Shown here: positions 37,501 through 41,197 of the stretch, piece after piece
Layout: every line of letters starts with the position of its first letter
Numbering within the stretch: position 1 is the first letter of the stretch
Program-made: the position numbers and the translations under genes
Notes under the pieces: model-generated
Database searches by the model: none
What the model saw: the letters and a program-made list of their open reading frames with translations, nothing else
What the model was told of the DNA's origin: nothing
Assembly (NCBI GenBank): GCA_020796225.1
Contig: CM036764.1
Coordinates: 27,254,233-27,318,232 of the forward strand
From: Arion vulgaris
Lineage: Eukaryota; Mollusca; Gastropoda; Stylommatophora; Arionidae
DNA length: 64,000 nt
Direction: 5' to 3'

Positions 37501-40500
37501 TTCTTATGCCACTGTCTGTCTTGGCTCTTGTTTTCCAGCAAATATAAGTTGGTCATGCTATATTCTCTTGCTTGTTACCAGGACAGAGTCCACAGTCTTT
37601 TCTATGTCAAGACAGCAACTCCACAGCTTACTTCTTAGTTGTGTACCCTATTGTCATGTTTGGTTCTGTAGGTCATTTAAGGCTAGACAGTCCTGAAGTG
37701 TGTGTTCAGGTACTTCAATGGACATTTGACTGTGGGGAAAGTTTTGTCTGTAGAATTGACTCAGCAATCTGCAGCTTCTCAGACAAAATAGGATGGTTTG
37801 TTGGTTCCTACGTAATTGGTGTATTGAATCAGTTTTTACTTTTGTCCTTTATTTTGTCATGTAGATATTTTTTTGTTTTGCATCTTGGTAAGCAATGGGT
37901 AGTTGACTTGCTGGATTTTACTTCCTGCTCTATCCAGAGCAGCCACTCTCTCATATCTGGTGATTTTGTTGTTGCGCAAGTTATGCATATTGATAGGTGC
38001 CGCAAGACAGGAAAACCATCAAAGAAACCCCAGTAGATAGATCAACCAACAGAGAATGGGAGTTGTTAGTCTAAACACACTAAAATAAATGCTTGGGAGG
38101 AGATCAGAGAAATTATGGACATGTGCAATGAAGATGATCCTCAAATGAACAATGGTGATTTTGTTGGGATGGTCTAGCTTCTGAAGAATAGCTATTTACC
38201 TTCTACAATGGTACAACACATAGGGTATGATTAATATTTGATATTTTTTACCTCATAGCTAGAGCAAGTGTTGAATGCATATTGTTTCTGTTTGTTCTAA
38301 ATTGATAAAATCATTTCTTTTTTGTTTAACCATCTTATAACTAGCATGTCTTGTCACAACAGGCACTTAGTGTGGACATGATCCCATATCTCTTGAAACT
38401 GCTGGAAGGAGGTCTGGAGGCCATGGAAAATCCTCCTGCTACTAAAGCTCAGATTGTCAAAGCCCTAAAAGCCATGCAGAGAAGTTTGACTCATGGAGAA
38501 AAGGTTTGAATCAAATGTTACACATCCCACACTATTGTGCCTCACATATTGTTGTTACATGATATATTCCAACCTTACCTACAGTGTTCTCAAGTAAATA
38601 ACACTTATTTCAAGAGTATCATTTCCAATCCATCAATTTTGGGTTGTATACTTCTAACCGTTGGATGAATTAGCGTAATGCATAAGCATTCGCCTATCAA
38701 CTCTGACACAAGAGAGTTGTGGACTCAGTCCCACACTAAACATTCCAGACCTGAGAAAAGGAATTGAACCTCCTGCTCACAAGGACTTAGAAATGTGAAG
38801 TGACATGCACTTCATACCTGTAAAGGCTACAGGACTTTGAAAATTATTATTATACCTCTAACCACCTTAACCAGATTACGTTTCATACTTCCTTCTTCGC
38901 AGACGATTTAGCAGTATGGACCCCTAAAGAATATGTTACTTTATAAAAAAAAAGAATATCCTTATTCTGGAACCAGCAAATAAAGAGAAGCAGAGGAAGG
39001 CAAAAAAAGATATGAAAATGAATAATAGGATGATTTAGAAGACCTGGAAAGGATGTTGCAAGATAGATATGAATAATGAATGCTTGTTGGGGATATTTTT
39101 TACATTGGAAGTTGAAATGTTTATTATTTATTAAATGTATCTTATGAGTTTACAGACATATTATTTCCATGTTCCTACTTTTGCTTTTGCAGGTGACAGA
39201 ACTTTTGGAAAAGTCTACAGTATGGAAGGACTATAAGGATCAAAGACATGACCTCTTCATTTCTGATAACAACATTGCTGGTTACCTGACAGGTCAGCTA
39301 ACACACATTTGTTCTGGTGTCCAAAAGCTTGATGACTAGTCTGTTACTATAATATTTTGATTAAGTTAAAGTTGGTTTTTTGGGGGGCTTATTGAATTGG
39401 CTAACATCATTACAAGCAGAACCATAGATGCTCGATCTCCTCCAGCAGTTATTGAAAGGTGTGCATGCTGATTGTTCCCATGGCTCATTGCTTTAACACA
39501 TTTCACAATCTGCCCCTCATGCTTCTAATCCTACTTTTATGAAGTTTGATTCAGAAATTTTATTAACGACAGTATAAATGTTTAGTTTAGTTTAGTCGTC
39601 GGATCATCATCACTGCACCTCGAACCAATTAATCCATAAGTGCTCTGATCTCCCCCTCAGTATTTCCCTCAGTGTGTGGTGACTAATGACACCGGTTCTT
39701 TGTTGATTTACTGTTCTTCTGTGGCTACCAGCATAGCGTGTCATCAATTACCATGTTTGACTGGAATGTTTACTGTTTGTTTTTGTCTTCTTCTTGGTCA
39801 ATTTATGTGAATCATCAGATCACAGTACCAATAGCTTCAATGAACTGTATGATTTGCTTCATTTTTTCTGATTATTTTTTATGTGTAGTATAAGCCCGTC
39901 TGCCCAGCGTGTTCAGATCGCGTGGACTACGGGTGACTATCCCTCTGTGTGTGCGAGTTCAATTCCGCGGATGGCAGAAAAAGCCACAGATTCCCAGATT
40001 TACGGTGTTCGTGGCACCGAACCGAAAGGTTACGATGTCCATGGCACCGAGCTGAAAAGCTCAAGTGCTTCTGGAAAAAAAAAAAAATGTGTAGTATAAA
40101 TGTTTAACACATCATCCTCCTTCTTCTTCTTCAAGCACTTCATATCGACCACTTGTTAAACAACTCTTTGTAACTTGTATGTAATCTGAGCCTAAGAGCG
40201 GTTGTATGTTGTGCCAGTTATGCTCATACAAGTAGGTCAGCACATCCAATTTCTACTACGCTTTTATTTACTAAGGTAGCTTCCTAGGCTCCTACCTCAG
40301 TCACCTCTTACGACATGCCTTGTAGATCACAGTGTTACTATTCTTTGCTTCATTGAGGATTCCGGCAAGACACGAGCGAACAAATCAGTGAATGTCGTGT
40401 GCTTCTTATCTTCATGTCACATGTGCTGTTGTTACTGTGGTATTTATTCTTTTCACAAAAACATTTGTAAGTGGTTGTTTACTTATAATTTAGCATTATA

Positions 40501-41197
40501 ATTATCCAAATAGCCCTAAATGTATTGTCTCATATTCAGCTTTTAAGAACTTGTTTGCTAGTACAAGACCAACTCAAATTGAAGCAGTTTTGTAAAAAAC
40601 ATTCCCAGATTGTATATGTATCATGTGGATCTATCTATCTATATATCTGTCTATCTATCTATCTATTTATATCCTTTTCGTGTCCTGATTGACACATACG
40701 GCTTCCACAAGAGACTTCCTCTGTTCTGCTGCCTTTCTACCAACCATCTCCCACTTCAGGTCACACTCTTTCAACTCTCTCTCCACAGTTCTTCTCCATG
40801 TTTTCTTTGGACGTTCAGGCCTTCTCTTCTCATCCGTTGTCCATCTGAAAACTGTCCTAACCAATGCCCCTACTGGCATACGACATACATGTCCAATCCA
40901 CCTCCATCTTCATCTTTTAATGACGGTCTTCAAAGATGTACAGTCCGTTGCTTCAAAAGTTTCTCATTTGTTATGATATTTGACCAGAATATTTGTAGGA
41001 TTCTTCTTAAACATTTATTCTGAAACGTCTCCAACTTGTTCTATCTGTCTAGATAGATGTTAATTGTATCTTTCTTGTATGTTTTTTTCACAGGACCAAC
41101 AGGGCCTAGTGTGGCAGGTTACTTGACCGCAGGAACAATGAGATCAACTATGCCAGATGCACCACCTCCTGTAGACATTGACCATGATGAGGGATAG
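962..41197 (+). CDS. DNAJC13: DNAJC13 / RME-8 endosomal co-chaperone, 3' part of the gene (overall span)
   Basis: At least 15 exons on the + strand join into about 670 residues that align from end to end with the C-terminal third of DNAJC13 (RME-8). RME-8 is a large scaffold on early endosomes whose J domain recruits Hsc70 and works with sorting nexins and the WASH complex in clathrin uncoating and retromer sorting. The J domain, N-terminal lipid-binding part and first IWN repeats lie upstream of the window. Visible here are the armadillo/HEAT-like helical repeats, two IWN-type motifs (PYLIWDN in the exon at 12234, ENPELIWND in the exon at 32372), and the family's C-terminal AGYLTAG motif before an acidic end. 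Nearly all exon borders have AG/GT and matching phases. Two exons need one extra base to stay in frame, and one expected exon is visible only in degraded form, both probably sequence errors. Introns reach 11 kb and are full of SINEs and LINE remnants. Identity is very secure; the precise mRNA is not. Confidence 0.95.
1290..1800 (+). pseudogene. LINE reverse transcriptase, 3' tail remnant
   Basis: One frame (1308-1565) reads [20 protein letters not shown], then [20 protein letters not shown] and [11 protein letters not shown]. This is the post-polymerase tail of non-LTR reverse transcriptases (consensus YGSETWTLT, RRILGVSW, WFGHVxRM). Stops break it afterwards. It lies in the first DNAJC13 intron and is not part of that gene. 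Confidence 0.8.
1801..2696. other. Intron sequence, nothing recognised
   Basis: AT-rich sequence inside the first DNAJC13 intron with no open frame, repeat or splice-site pair that I could support. Confidence 0.6.
2697..2875 (+). repeat. 13-bp tandem array (TAACTATTTGGTC)
   Basis: About 13 units of TAACTATTTGGTC or TTACTATTTGGTC, few differences. In a DNAJC13 intron. Confidence 0.92.
2921..3070. mobile_element. TTAA-bounded MITE-like element (short)
   Basis: 150 bases bounded by TTAA, with TTAACTC at the left end and GAGTTAA at the right. Inner ends resemble each other weakly (ACCAAACACC against TACCAGGGCA in reverse complement). Possibly a piggyBac-type MITE, less sure than the copy at 16470. 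It follows directly on the 13-bp array. Confidence 0.35.
3464..3703 (-). mobile_element. SINE-A copy
   Basis: Inverted tRNA-headed SINE: tail AAGCCGAAGGATTGACTTCA at the left, head GATTCGAACCCGCGACC (B box) and GGGCTTAACCACTTAGCCAC (A box) at the right. About 240 bases. Confidence 0.85.
3707..3817 (+). repeat. Degenerate 18-bp array
   Basis: About six units on the pattern GTTATTGTCACAACAGCT, following the SINE-A copy directly. Confidence 0.75.
4228..4632 (+). repeat. 61-bp tandem array
   Basis: About 6.5 units starting CACATTATCTATGACCTG; spacing of 61 bases was checked at 4231, 4292 and 4353. Units alternate between ATATGCTCTG and ATATGATCTG forms, hinting at a 122-bp higher-order unit. 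Confidence 0.9.
4633..5561. other. Intron sequence, little recognised
   Basis: Apart from the 37-bp duplication at 5179 and a TA stretch at 5535-5558, nothing identifiable. A short duplication of TAATGGATTCATTACATGAG is found further on at 8021-8075. Confidence 0.55.
5179..5250 (+). repeat. 37-bp duplication
   Basis: Two units of CTATCTTACCCGTGTCTAAC and onward, with few differences. Confidence 0.8.
5562..5800 (-). mobile_element. SINE-E copy
   Basis: Inverted partner of 21150-21418. Shared segments are GGAACACAATGGGTGATGTG, CCAGTGCTGTTCCTGGTACC and the head ATTGAACCCAGACCACTAGCC. Confidence 0.72.
6145..6560 (+). pseudogene. LINE RNase H-like C-terminal remnant
   Basis: Broken frames on + read [20 protein letters not shown], then [20 protein letters not shown] and [14 protein letters not shown]. 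The GHA-x3-NE-x2-D pattern is the RNase H end of retroelement polyproteins, with the R-rich tail typical of a LINE family. Frameshifts and stops make it inactive. Confidence 0.72.
7000..7440 (-). pseudogene. LINE reverse transcriptase tail remnant
   Basis: The - strand reads [40 protein letters not shown] and a KRWSDG-x5-L tail. Same type as 12430 and 57830. Long hydrophobic + strand ORFs here are its antisense shadow. Confidence 0.72.
7748..7967 (+). mobile_element. SINE-C copy
   Basis: Same family as 384-597: GTGCCCAGCGTGTTCGTAGC head, GGGTTCAACTCCGCGG B-box region, the GGCACCGAGCCGAAG body repeated twice, and an A-rich tail. Target duplication not clear. Confidence 0.85.
8614..8876 (-). 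mobile_element. SINE-D copy
   Basis: Inverted copy: GTTCTTCCTCGAACGCTCCA at the left, then CTGTGTGATTGGTATGTGAT, GCCAGTAGGCCAGCAC and CCTCTTATGACATGCCTTGT, ending in the head CACATGGGC. In a DNAJC13 intron. Confidence 0.85.
8877..9980. other. Intron sequence, nothing recognised
   Basis: Contains a weak two-fold echo (TTCATCCGTGACCAGAGACA / TTCATCTTTGACCAGGGACA at 8909 and 8984) and repeated AGTCAGTCAATGAA words at 9510-9650. No coding signal. Confidence 0.55.
9981..10052 (+). repeat. 20-bp tandem array
   Basis: Three and a half units of GCTGCAGAACATGTTTCAAA, identical except in the last. Confidence 0.93.
10942..11270 (+). repeat. Tandem duplication of about 175 bp
   Basis: Two diverged copies share AATTTAATTTGCATGATTAA and ATTACAGTTGTTCAA, starting near 10945 and 11118. 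A GATT microsatellite (10838-10875) lies upstream. Confidence 0.8.
11226..11985 (-). pseudogene. LINE reverse transcriptase tail with C-terminal zinc-finger part
   Basis: The frame at 11552-11971 reads [20 protein letters not shown], then [20 protein letters not shown] and [20 protein letters not shown]. After a frame change, 11226-11639 continues with QDRQMWR and HVCPTCGRD, the Cys-x2-Cys start of the C-terminal finger of this LINE clade. One frameshift near 11580 separates them. The best preserved LINE tail in the window; it lies in the first DNAJC13 intron. Confidence 0.85.
12234..12347 (+). CDS. DNAJC13: DNAJC13 exon with an IWN motif (38 codons)
   Basis: Acceptor CAG ends at 12233 and donor GTAAAT starts at 12348; phase 0 to phase 0. 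The product reads [20 protein letters not shown] and onward, and contains the PYLIWDN form of the IWN repeat that defines RME-8 proteins. It ends QQQNIIKT, which the family continues with a G-[ED]-C-D segment found in the exon near 20857. Confidence 0.93.
12560..13125 (+). pseudogene. LINE reverse transcriptase tail
   Basis: ORF 12741-13127 reads [40 protein letters not shown] and [14 protein letters not shown], then a [12 protein letters not shown] motif. Upstream, 12560-12740 carries the preceding part ([20 protein letters not shown]) in another frame. It begins just after the DNAJC13 exon at 12234. Confidence 0.8.
13426..13822 (+). repeat. 32-bp tandem array
   Basis: About 12 units of GTTTTGACATTGTCAAGTTA plus GATATTGTGATA, spacing 32 bases. 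Each unit contains the inverted pair TTGACA/TGTCAA. Confidence 0.9.
13983..14015 (+). CDS. Possible 33-bp DNAJC13 micro-exon (doubtful)
   Basis: A 33-base in-frame stretch lies between a TTTCAG acceptor (ends 13982) and a GTAGGA donor (14016). It reads [11 protein letters not shown], phase 0 on both sides, so it could be included without breaking the frame between the exons at 12234 and 20857. It partly resembles the start of the next exon (PSYGSDF). I cannot match it to a known RME-8 segment; it may be chance or an alternative exon. Confidence 0.25.
14630..15180 (+). pseudogene. LINE reverse transcriptase tail, interrupted by SINE-C
   Basis: Broken frames read [35 protein letters not shown] and, after the SINE at 14897-15092, [19 protein letters not shown]. 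The join across the SINE restores the family order (FGHIKRH, GK..GRQRRRWxxD). Same clade as the remnant at 49540. Confidence 0.7.
14897..15092 (-). mobile_element. SINE-C copy nested in a LINE remnant, 12-bp duplication
   Basis: Inverted SINE-C: the poly-A end appears as TTTTTTTT at the left and the tRNA-like head at the right. The direct repeat GAGAAGATGGAT lies at 14885-14896 and 15093-15104, and the LINE reading resumes after it. The insertion therefore postdates the LINE tail. Confidence 0.9.
15181..16469. other. Intron sequence, nothing recognised
   Basis: ORFs of 60-77 codons on both strands at 15683-16055 overlap each other and show no domain or splice support. No repeat was identified. 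Confidence 0.5.
16470..16760. mobile_element. TTAA-bounded MITE-like element
   Basis: 291 bases from TTAA (16470) to TTAA (16757-16760) with imperfect inverted ends: TTAATTCTTTCCACGC on the left and, reverse complemented, TTAACTCTTTTCACGC on the right. TTAA target duplication with such ends is typical of piggyBac-type elements. Inside is a two-copy GC-rich motif, TAGCCGCACACTGCGCCA, at 16490 and 16531. Non-autonomous; family assignment is inference. Confidence 0.5.
16761..17890. other. Intron sequence, nothing recognised
   Basis: Only short, unsupported ORFs. A palindromic word CTATCACAGCAGAGA is at 17385; no element ends were found. Confidence 0.5.
17891..18072 (+). mobile_element. SINE-B copy
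   Basis: GGGACGGCTGGCATAATG head, GTGAGTTCAATCACACAC B-box-like, then AAGAAAGAAATTGGTCCTCC, AGAAATGTGAAGTGACATGC and ATGCTACAGGA. Also found at 28003 and 38664. Confidence 0.8.
18159..19429. mobile_element. Probable piggyBac-like non-autonomous element
   Basis: Starts TTAACTCTTCACTCCCAG and ends, in reverse complement, TTAATGCATTCACTGCTG, with TTAA at both borders (about 1.27 kb). The last 180 bases match, inverted, the sequence at 63558-63720, which begins TTAACACATTCACTGCCG. Two copies sharing an end with TTAA and TTCACT support a transposon family. No transposase domain is recognisable in the interior. Confidence 0.45.
19468..19711 (+). mobile_element. SINE-D copy, 11-bp duplication
   Basis: Head TTCGCCCAAGGGTGCCTGGG, body through GCTCAGATCACATACAAATC, end AAGAAGAAGA. 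The direct repeat GACAGTTTTCA is at 19457-19467 and 19712-19722. Confidence 0.88.
19723..20856. other. Intron sequence, nothing recognised
   Basis: T-rich unique-looking sequence before the DNAJC13 exon at 20857. No element recognised. Confidence 0.55.
20857..20972 (+). CDS. DNAJC13: DNAJC13 exon, one base short and with an irregular acceptor
   Basis: From 20871 on it reads [19 protein letters not shown] and onward to PTFTME before the donor GTAAGT at 20973, a strong RME-8 match. The family's preceding residues, GECDP, are present at 20857-20870 only if one C is added to the CC at 20868-20869; without it the frame meets a TGA. The expected start at 20857 is preceded by TTGG rather than AG; the nearest AG is at 20859-20860. 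A base error in the acceptor plus a homopolymer deletion would explain both. The start is therefore approximate. Confidence 0.8.
21150..21418 (+). mobile_element. SINE-E copy
   Basis: tRNA-like head GCTGCAGTAGCGTAGTTGTT and GTCCGGGTTCAATTTCAC, then CAACCCAGCTTTAATTGGGT, GATGTTGACCACATCACCC and the end AAAAAAGGGTTTC. An ORF of 77 codons across it is accidental. Confidence 0.78.
21545..21760 (+). repeat. Irregular 15-bp array (CTTCTCATGTCATCA)
   Basis: CTTCTCATGTCATCA and variants repeated about 12 times with interruptions; similar units recur at 22186-22245 beyond the SINE-F copy, which probably inserted into the array. Confidence 0.8.
21832..22186 (-). mobile_element. SINE-F copy, full length
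   Basis: Inverted: GGTGAGATTGAGTTCCTAG at the left, GTTCAAGTTGAGCACGTAAA, CTGGAAAGCCGCTGCCTAGG, then GAGATCTTCCTGTGTAAGAA and ATGATGATGGTCCTATCACT ending in CAATCAATCA. It serves as reference for the partial copies. Confidence 0.7.
22361..22414 (+). CDS. DNAJC13: DNAJC13 exon (18 codons)
   Basis: Short 54-base exon between acceptor CTTAG (ends 22360) and donor GTAGGA (22415), phase 0 to phase 0. It encodes [18 protein letters not shown], which matches the RME-8 segment that continues with YLH at the next exon. Too short to be found by length alone; called from homology and splice sites. Confidence 0.9.
23139..23300 (+). mobile_element. SINE-F copy, 5' part
   Basis: GATTGATTGATTC, TAGGACCATCATCATTACAC, TCTTACACAGGAAGATCTCA and ACTCTGTAGCACCAGCGAG. 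The 3' half diverges. Confidence 0.65.
23909..24161 (+). mobile_element. SINE-D copy, 12-bp duplication
   Basis: Diverged head CGTCTGTGTTTCCAGGG, then ACCTACAAGGCATGTCATAA and GTGCTGGCCTACTTGTC. The direct repeat ATTAATCTCTTT lies at 23897-23908 and 24162-24173. Upstream of the DNAJC13 exon at 24292. Confidence 0.88.
24292..24418 (+). CDS. DNAJC13: DNAJC13 exon (42 codons plus one base)
   Basis: Acceptor TTCCAG ends at 24291; donor GTAATG starts at 24419; enters in phase 0 and leaves in phase 1. The product starts YLHSLM and contains [14 protein letters not shown], a well conserved RME-8 helix. The loop between them is glutamine-rich (QQQQ). A SINE-D copy lies just upstream (23909-24161) and another downstream (24612-24869). 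Confidence 0.93.
24612..24869 (-). mobile_element. SINE-D copy, 12-bp duplication
   Basis: Inverted copy with TTCTTCTTTGAATGCTCCA at the left and GGCACCACAGGGGCA at the right. The direct repeat CATTGTTTATCT is at 24600-24611 and 24870-24881. It faces the copy at 23909 across the exon at 24292. Confidence 0.88.
25130..25250. repeat. TA microsatellite
   Basis: Long (TA)n from about 25166; a second stretch lies at 25485-25536. ORFs of repeated Ile-Tyr are artefacts of it. Confidence 0.95.
25258..25480 (+). pseudogene. LINE tail fragment between TA repeats
   Basis: CTTGGCACGCGGTCACGATG and AGACCAAGAAGAAGATGGCT echo the RPRRRWLQD end of the same LINE type, followed by a short GATGAT repeat, which is a common LINE 3' end. 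Many stops. Confidence 0.5.
25537..25738 (-). mobile_element. SINE-C copy between TA microsatellites
   Basis: Inverted SINE-C with TTTTTTTT then CGATCCAGAAGCACTTGAG at its left and the head CTACGAACACGCTGAACAG at its right. It sits within a TA repeat, so the target duplication cannot be read. Confidence 0.82.
26014..26105 (+). CDS. DNAJC13: DNAJC13 exon (phase 1 to phase 0)
   Basis: Acceptor CACAG ends at 26013; donor GTAATT starts at 26106. It reads [20 protein letters not shown] and ends FTVEV-like, matching the ECIGHFKLIFSLLR region of the family. The 49-bp tandem array begins immediately after the donor and fills the start of the next intron. Confidence 0.93.
26108..26640 (+). repeat. 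49-bp tandem array beginning right after a DNAJC13 exon
   Basis: About nine units containing GTTTGTTGCATAGATAAACT and TGAGACACTGTGATGTTGTA; period 49 measured at 26361 and 26410. The last two units are riddled with small deletions. Confidence 0.9.
26652..26740 (+). CDS. Candidate degraded DNAJC13 exon (frame not intact)
   Basis: RME-8 needs about 33 residues (VxNIVxSNxxC, then DIA, VL and LLHSLPS) between the exons at 26014 and 28366. The only candidate is here: acceptor GATTTTAG ends at 26651, and the first codons read [18 protein letters not shown], in phase with the preceding exon. A stop follows, and the 3' part is not readable. A possible donor GTAATT is at 26741. The flanking 49-bp repeats (26570-26640) are also missing scattered bases, so the consensus may be poor here. 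End is a guess. Confidence 0.35.
26790..27335 (+). repeat. About 80-bp tandem array
   Basis: Five to six units containing ATATTCAACACATTTTGGCA, GTAGCAGGTCTTAAGTAACT and GCAAGCTACCTGTAAGAAG. Early units contain small indels; later ones are nearly identical. Confidence 0.85.
27545..27680 (-). mobile_element. Partial SINE-D copy
   Basis: Head half only, inverted: GGTAGTTGGCCCCATGCC, GACATGCCTTGTAGGTCGCA, TATTCTTTGCTTCCC. Resembles the variant with CCCCACGCCAAAC seen at 54030 and 59576. Confidence 0.65.
28003..28200 (+). mobile_element. SINE-B copy
   Basis: GGGACGGAGTAGCGTAGTGC head with GGGTTCAGTCCTC B box, then GAAAGAAATTGGCCCTCC and AGAAATGTGAAGGGACAGG. The best preserved of the three. Confidence 0.82.
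28366..28440 (+). CDS. DNAJC13: DNAJC13 exon (25 codons)
   Basis: Acceptor GGTTAG ends at 28365; donor GTAAGT starts at 28441. It reads [20 protein letters not shown] and ends VVKG across the junction, matching the RME-8 segment with consensus LETLYALTSSTKIIKEA. It enters in phase 1, so one base of its first codon comes from the exon before, which is not readable in the present sequence. Confidence 0.93.
29351..29551 (+). CDS. DNAJC13: DNAJC13 exon (67 codons)
   Basis: Acceptor CCACAG ends at 29350; donor GTAACA starts at 29552; phase 1 on both sides. It includes [20 protein letters not shown], then [27 protein letters not shown] and [11 protein letters not shown], one of the most conserved blocks of RME-8. 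It ends at MFEG, which joins [11 protein letters not shown] in the next exon. Confidence 0.96.
29715..30140 (+). pseudogene. LINE reverse transcriptase tail
   Basis: Frames at 29721-29918 and 29809-30012 read [35 protein letters not shown] and [20 protein letters not shown]. Nearly the same family as 12560-13125, 5'-truncated and frameshifted. In the intron after the exon at 29351. Confidence 0.75.
30524..30865 (-). pseudogene. Penelope-like GIY-YIG endonuclease, C-terminal part
   Basis: Continues the preceding domain in another frame: [10 protein letters not shown], then [12 protein letters not shown]-x3-GH followed by an E-N-x2-I motif is the second half of PLE GIY-YIG nucleases, including the conserved glutamate. 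After the domain the frame runs through a duplicated segment at 30535-30700. The + arm at 31556-31650 encodes the same [10 protein letters not shown] end. Confidence 0.8.
30847..31484 (-). pseudogene. Penelope-like reverse transcriptase C-terminus and GIY-YIG domain (broken)
   Basis: On the - strand, frames 31284-31484 and 30847-31359 together encode the thumb end of a PLE reverse transcriptase ([16 protein letters not shown], then [12 protein letters not shown]) and the GIY-YIG nuclease start ([11 protein letters not shown], then [18 protein letters not shown]). The tyrosine-rich IYAI-C-x9-YIGETG arrangement is the PLE form of the GIY-YIG motif. Frame changes break the ORF. The catalytic core of the polymerase is not present: the copy is 5'-truncated at the junction near 31538. 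Confidence 0.85.
32372..32453 (+). CDS. DNAJC13: DNAJC13 exon with the second visible IWN motif
   Basis: Acceptor TTCCAG ends at 32371; donor GTAAGT starts at 32454; enters phase 1, leaves phase 2. It reads [20 protein letters not shown] and ends LREK across the next junction. [10 protein letters not shown] is a signature of the last IWN repeat of RME-8 proteins. The Penelope-like composite at 30271-32142 lies in the intron just upstream. Confidence 0.95.
32932..33147 (+). CDS. DNAJC13: DNAJC13 exon with a one-base deficit
   Basis: Acceptor CTGCAG ends at 32931; donor GTGAGT starts at 33148. In the frame set by the previous exon it begins KHFLAQ and soon meets a stop. In the next frame it continues [14 protein letters not shown], then [20 protein letters not shown], an unmistakable RME-8 block. 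Adding one A to the AAAA run at about 32945 joins the two parts with no gap against the family spacing (HF...Q...W). This is best read as a homopolymer error in the sequence. Confidence 0.9.
33240..33700 (+). pseudogene. LINE RNase H-like remnant
   Basis: Reads [40 protein letters not shown] and [11 protein letters not shown]: the HAG-x4-x2-AD pattern of a retroelement RNase H end, with the tail further on in other frames. It begins about 100 bases after the DNAJC13 exon at 32932. Confidence 0.65.
33969..34227 (+). mobile_element. SINE-D copy
   Basis: Diverged head CGCCTGTGTTGCTGGGAC, full body and GAAGAAGAA end, in the intron between exons at 32932 and 34362. Target duplication not clear. 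Confidence 0.83.
34362..34541 (+). CDS. DNAJC13: DNAJC13 exon (60 codons)
   Basis: Acceptor CTGGCAG after a pyrimidine-rich CT repeat ends at 34361; donor GTATTG starts at 34542; phase 0 to phase 0. It contains [32 protein letters not shown] and [19 protein letters not shown] microsatellite begins a few bases after the donor. Confidence 0.94.
34677..35215 (+). mobile_element. SINE-F copy split by a SINE-D insertion
   Basis: Left half begins with GATT repeats, then ATAGGACCATCATCATTGCA and TCTTTCTTACACAGGAAGAT. It continues after the insert with TTGCTCAAATTGAGCACAGG and CTCGACCTCACCTACACTGA. Its layout matches the full inverted copy at 21832-22186. Confidence 0.75.
34856..35112 (+). mobile_element. 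SINE-D copy nested in SINE-F, 10-bp duplication
   Basis: Family body with CGCCCATGTGGTGCCGGG at the head and GAAGAAGA at the end. The flanking repeat is GAACTGCCAG (34846-34855) against GAACTGTCAG (35113-35122), one difference. Younger than the SINE-F element around it. Confidence 0.85.
35450..35845 (+). repeat. 35-bp tandem array
   Basis: About 11 units of TGTTGTGTATCAGTTACTTC plus AGCCTCAATATCTAC. The unit has no stop in any + strand frame, so long ORFs of 177, 112 and 76 codons run through it in rotating frames; they are not taken as genes. Confidence 0.92.
36078..36218 (+). CDS. DNAJC13: DNAJC13 exon (47 codons)
   Basis: Acceptor CCTTCAG ends at 36077; donor GTAAGG starts at 36219; phase 0 to phase 0. 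It begins [20 protein letters not shown] and includes [20 protein letters not shown]. It matches the LCVRAMAS...IGPLM block of RME-8. Confidence 0.95.
36270..36605 (-). mobile_element. Diverged SINE-A-like element
   Basis: Left end GGATTTACTTCATTGCATCA resembles the SINE-A tail. The right end has GAGTTTGAACCAGGTACCC and CCACTTAAGCTACAGACG, a degenerate tRNA-like head in reverse. The middle is unlike the other copies. Confidence 0.5.
37040..37810 (-). pseudogene. LINE reverse transcriptase tail, opposite strand
   Basis: - strand frames read [13 protein letters not shown], then [14 protein letters not shown] and [12 protein letters not shown], with an alanine-glycine-rich [18 protein letters not shown] end. 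The 107- and 154-codon + strand ORFs here are antisense to it and probably not genes. Confidence 0.6.
38363..38503 (+). CDS. DNAJC13: DNAJC13 exon (47 codons)
   Basis: Acceptor CAACAG ends at 38362; donor GTTTGA starts at 38504; phase 0 to phase 0. The donor is a weak GT, but the position is fixed by homology: [20 protein letters not shown] precedes [19 protein letters not shown], a highly conserved C-terminal helix pair of RME-8. A SINE-B copy follows at 38664. Confidence 0.94.
38664..38842 (+). mobile_element. SINE-B copy
   Basis: GGATGAATTAGCGTAATGC head, GTGGACTCAGTCCCACAC B-box-like, AGAAATGTGAAGTGACATGC body and AGGCTACAGGACT end. Confidence 0.8.
39193..39292 (+). CDS. DNAJC13: DNAJC13 exon (33 codons plus one base)
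   Basis: Acceptor TTTTGCAG ends at 39192; donor GTCAGC starts at 39293; phase 0 to phase 1. It reads [20 protein letters not shown], then [14 protein letters not shown] across the junction. The AGYLTG motif matches the conserved end of RME-8. Confidence 0.95.
39894..40086 (+). mobile_element. SINE-C copy, 13-bp duplication
   Basis: Head CTGCCCAGCGTGTTCAGATC, B-box GAGTTCAATTCCGCGG, body and A-tail. The direct repeat ATGTGTAGTATAA is at 39881-39893 and 40087-40099. In the last DNAJC13 intron. Confidence 0.9.
40120..40382 (-). mobile_element. SINE-D copy
   Basis: Inverted copy starting in TTCTTCTTCTTCAAGCACTT and ending at GGCAAGACACGAGCG. Close to the SINE-C copy at 39894. Confidence 0.82.
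40680..41030 (-). pseudogene. LINE reverse transcriptase tail
   Basis: The - strand reads [32 protein letters not shown] and SLVEAVC, a very common LINE C-terminus. It ends about 60 bases before the last DNAJC13 exon. Related copy at 53224. Confidence 0.75.
41094..41197 (+). CDS. DNAJC13: DNAJC13 last coding exon and stop codon
   Basis: Acceptor TTTCACAG ends at 41093; stop TAG is at 41195-41197. It encodes [20 protein letters not shown] and then [14 protein letters not shown]. The VAGYLTAG motif followed by a PPPVD and acidic tail matches the family end. The inverted LINE fragment at about 40680-41030 stops only some 60 bases upstream of this exon. Confidence 0.96.

Noticed and set aside
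37373..38036. ORFs of 107 and 154 codons on + strand
   Set aside because: The opposite strand reads as a LINE reverse transcriptase tail; these are antisense shadows.
962..41197. DNAJC13 as a pseudogene
   Set aside because: Introns and nearly all splice sites are kept, thirteen exons are intact, and both frame problems are single-base homopolymer deficits, so assembly error is the simpler explanation.
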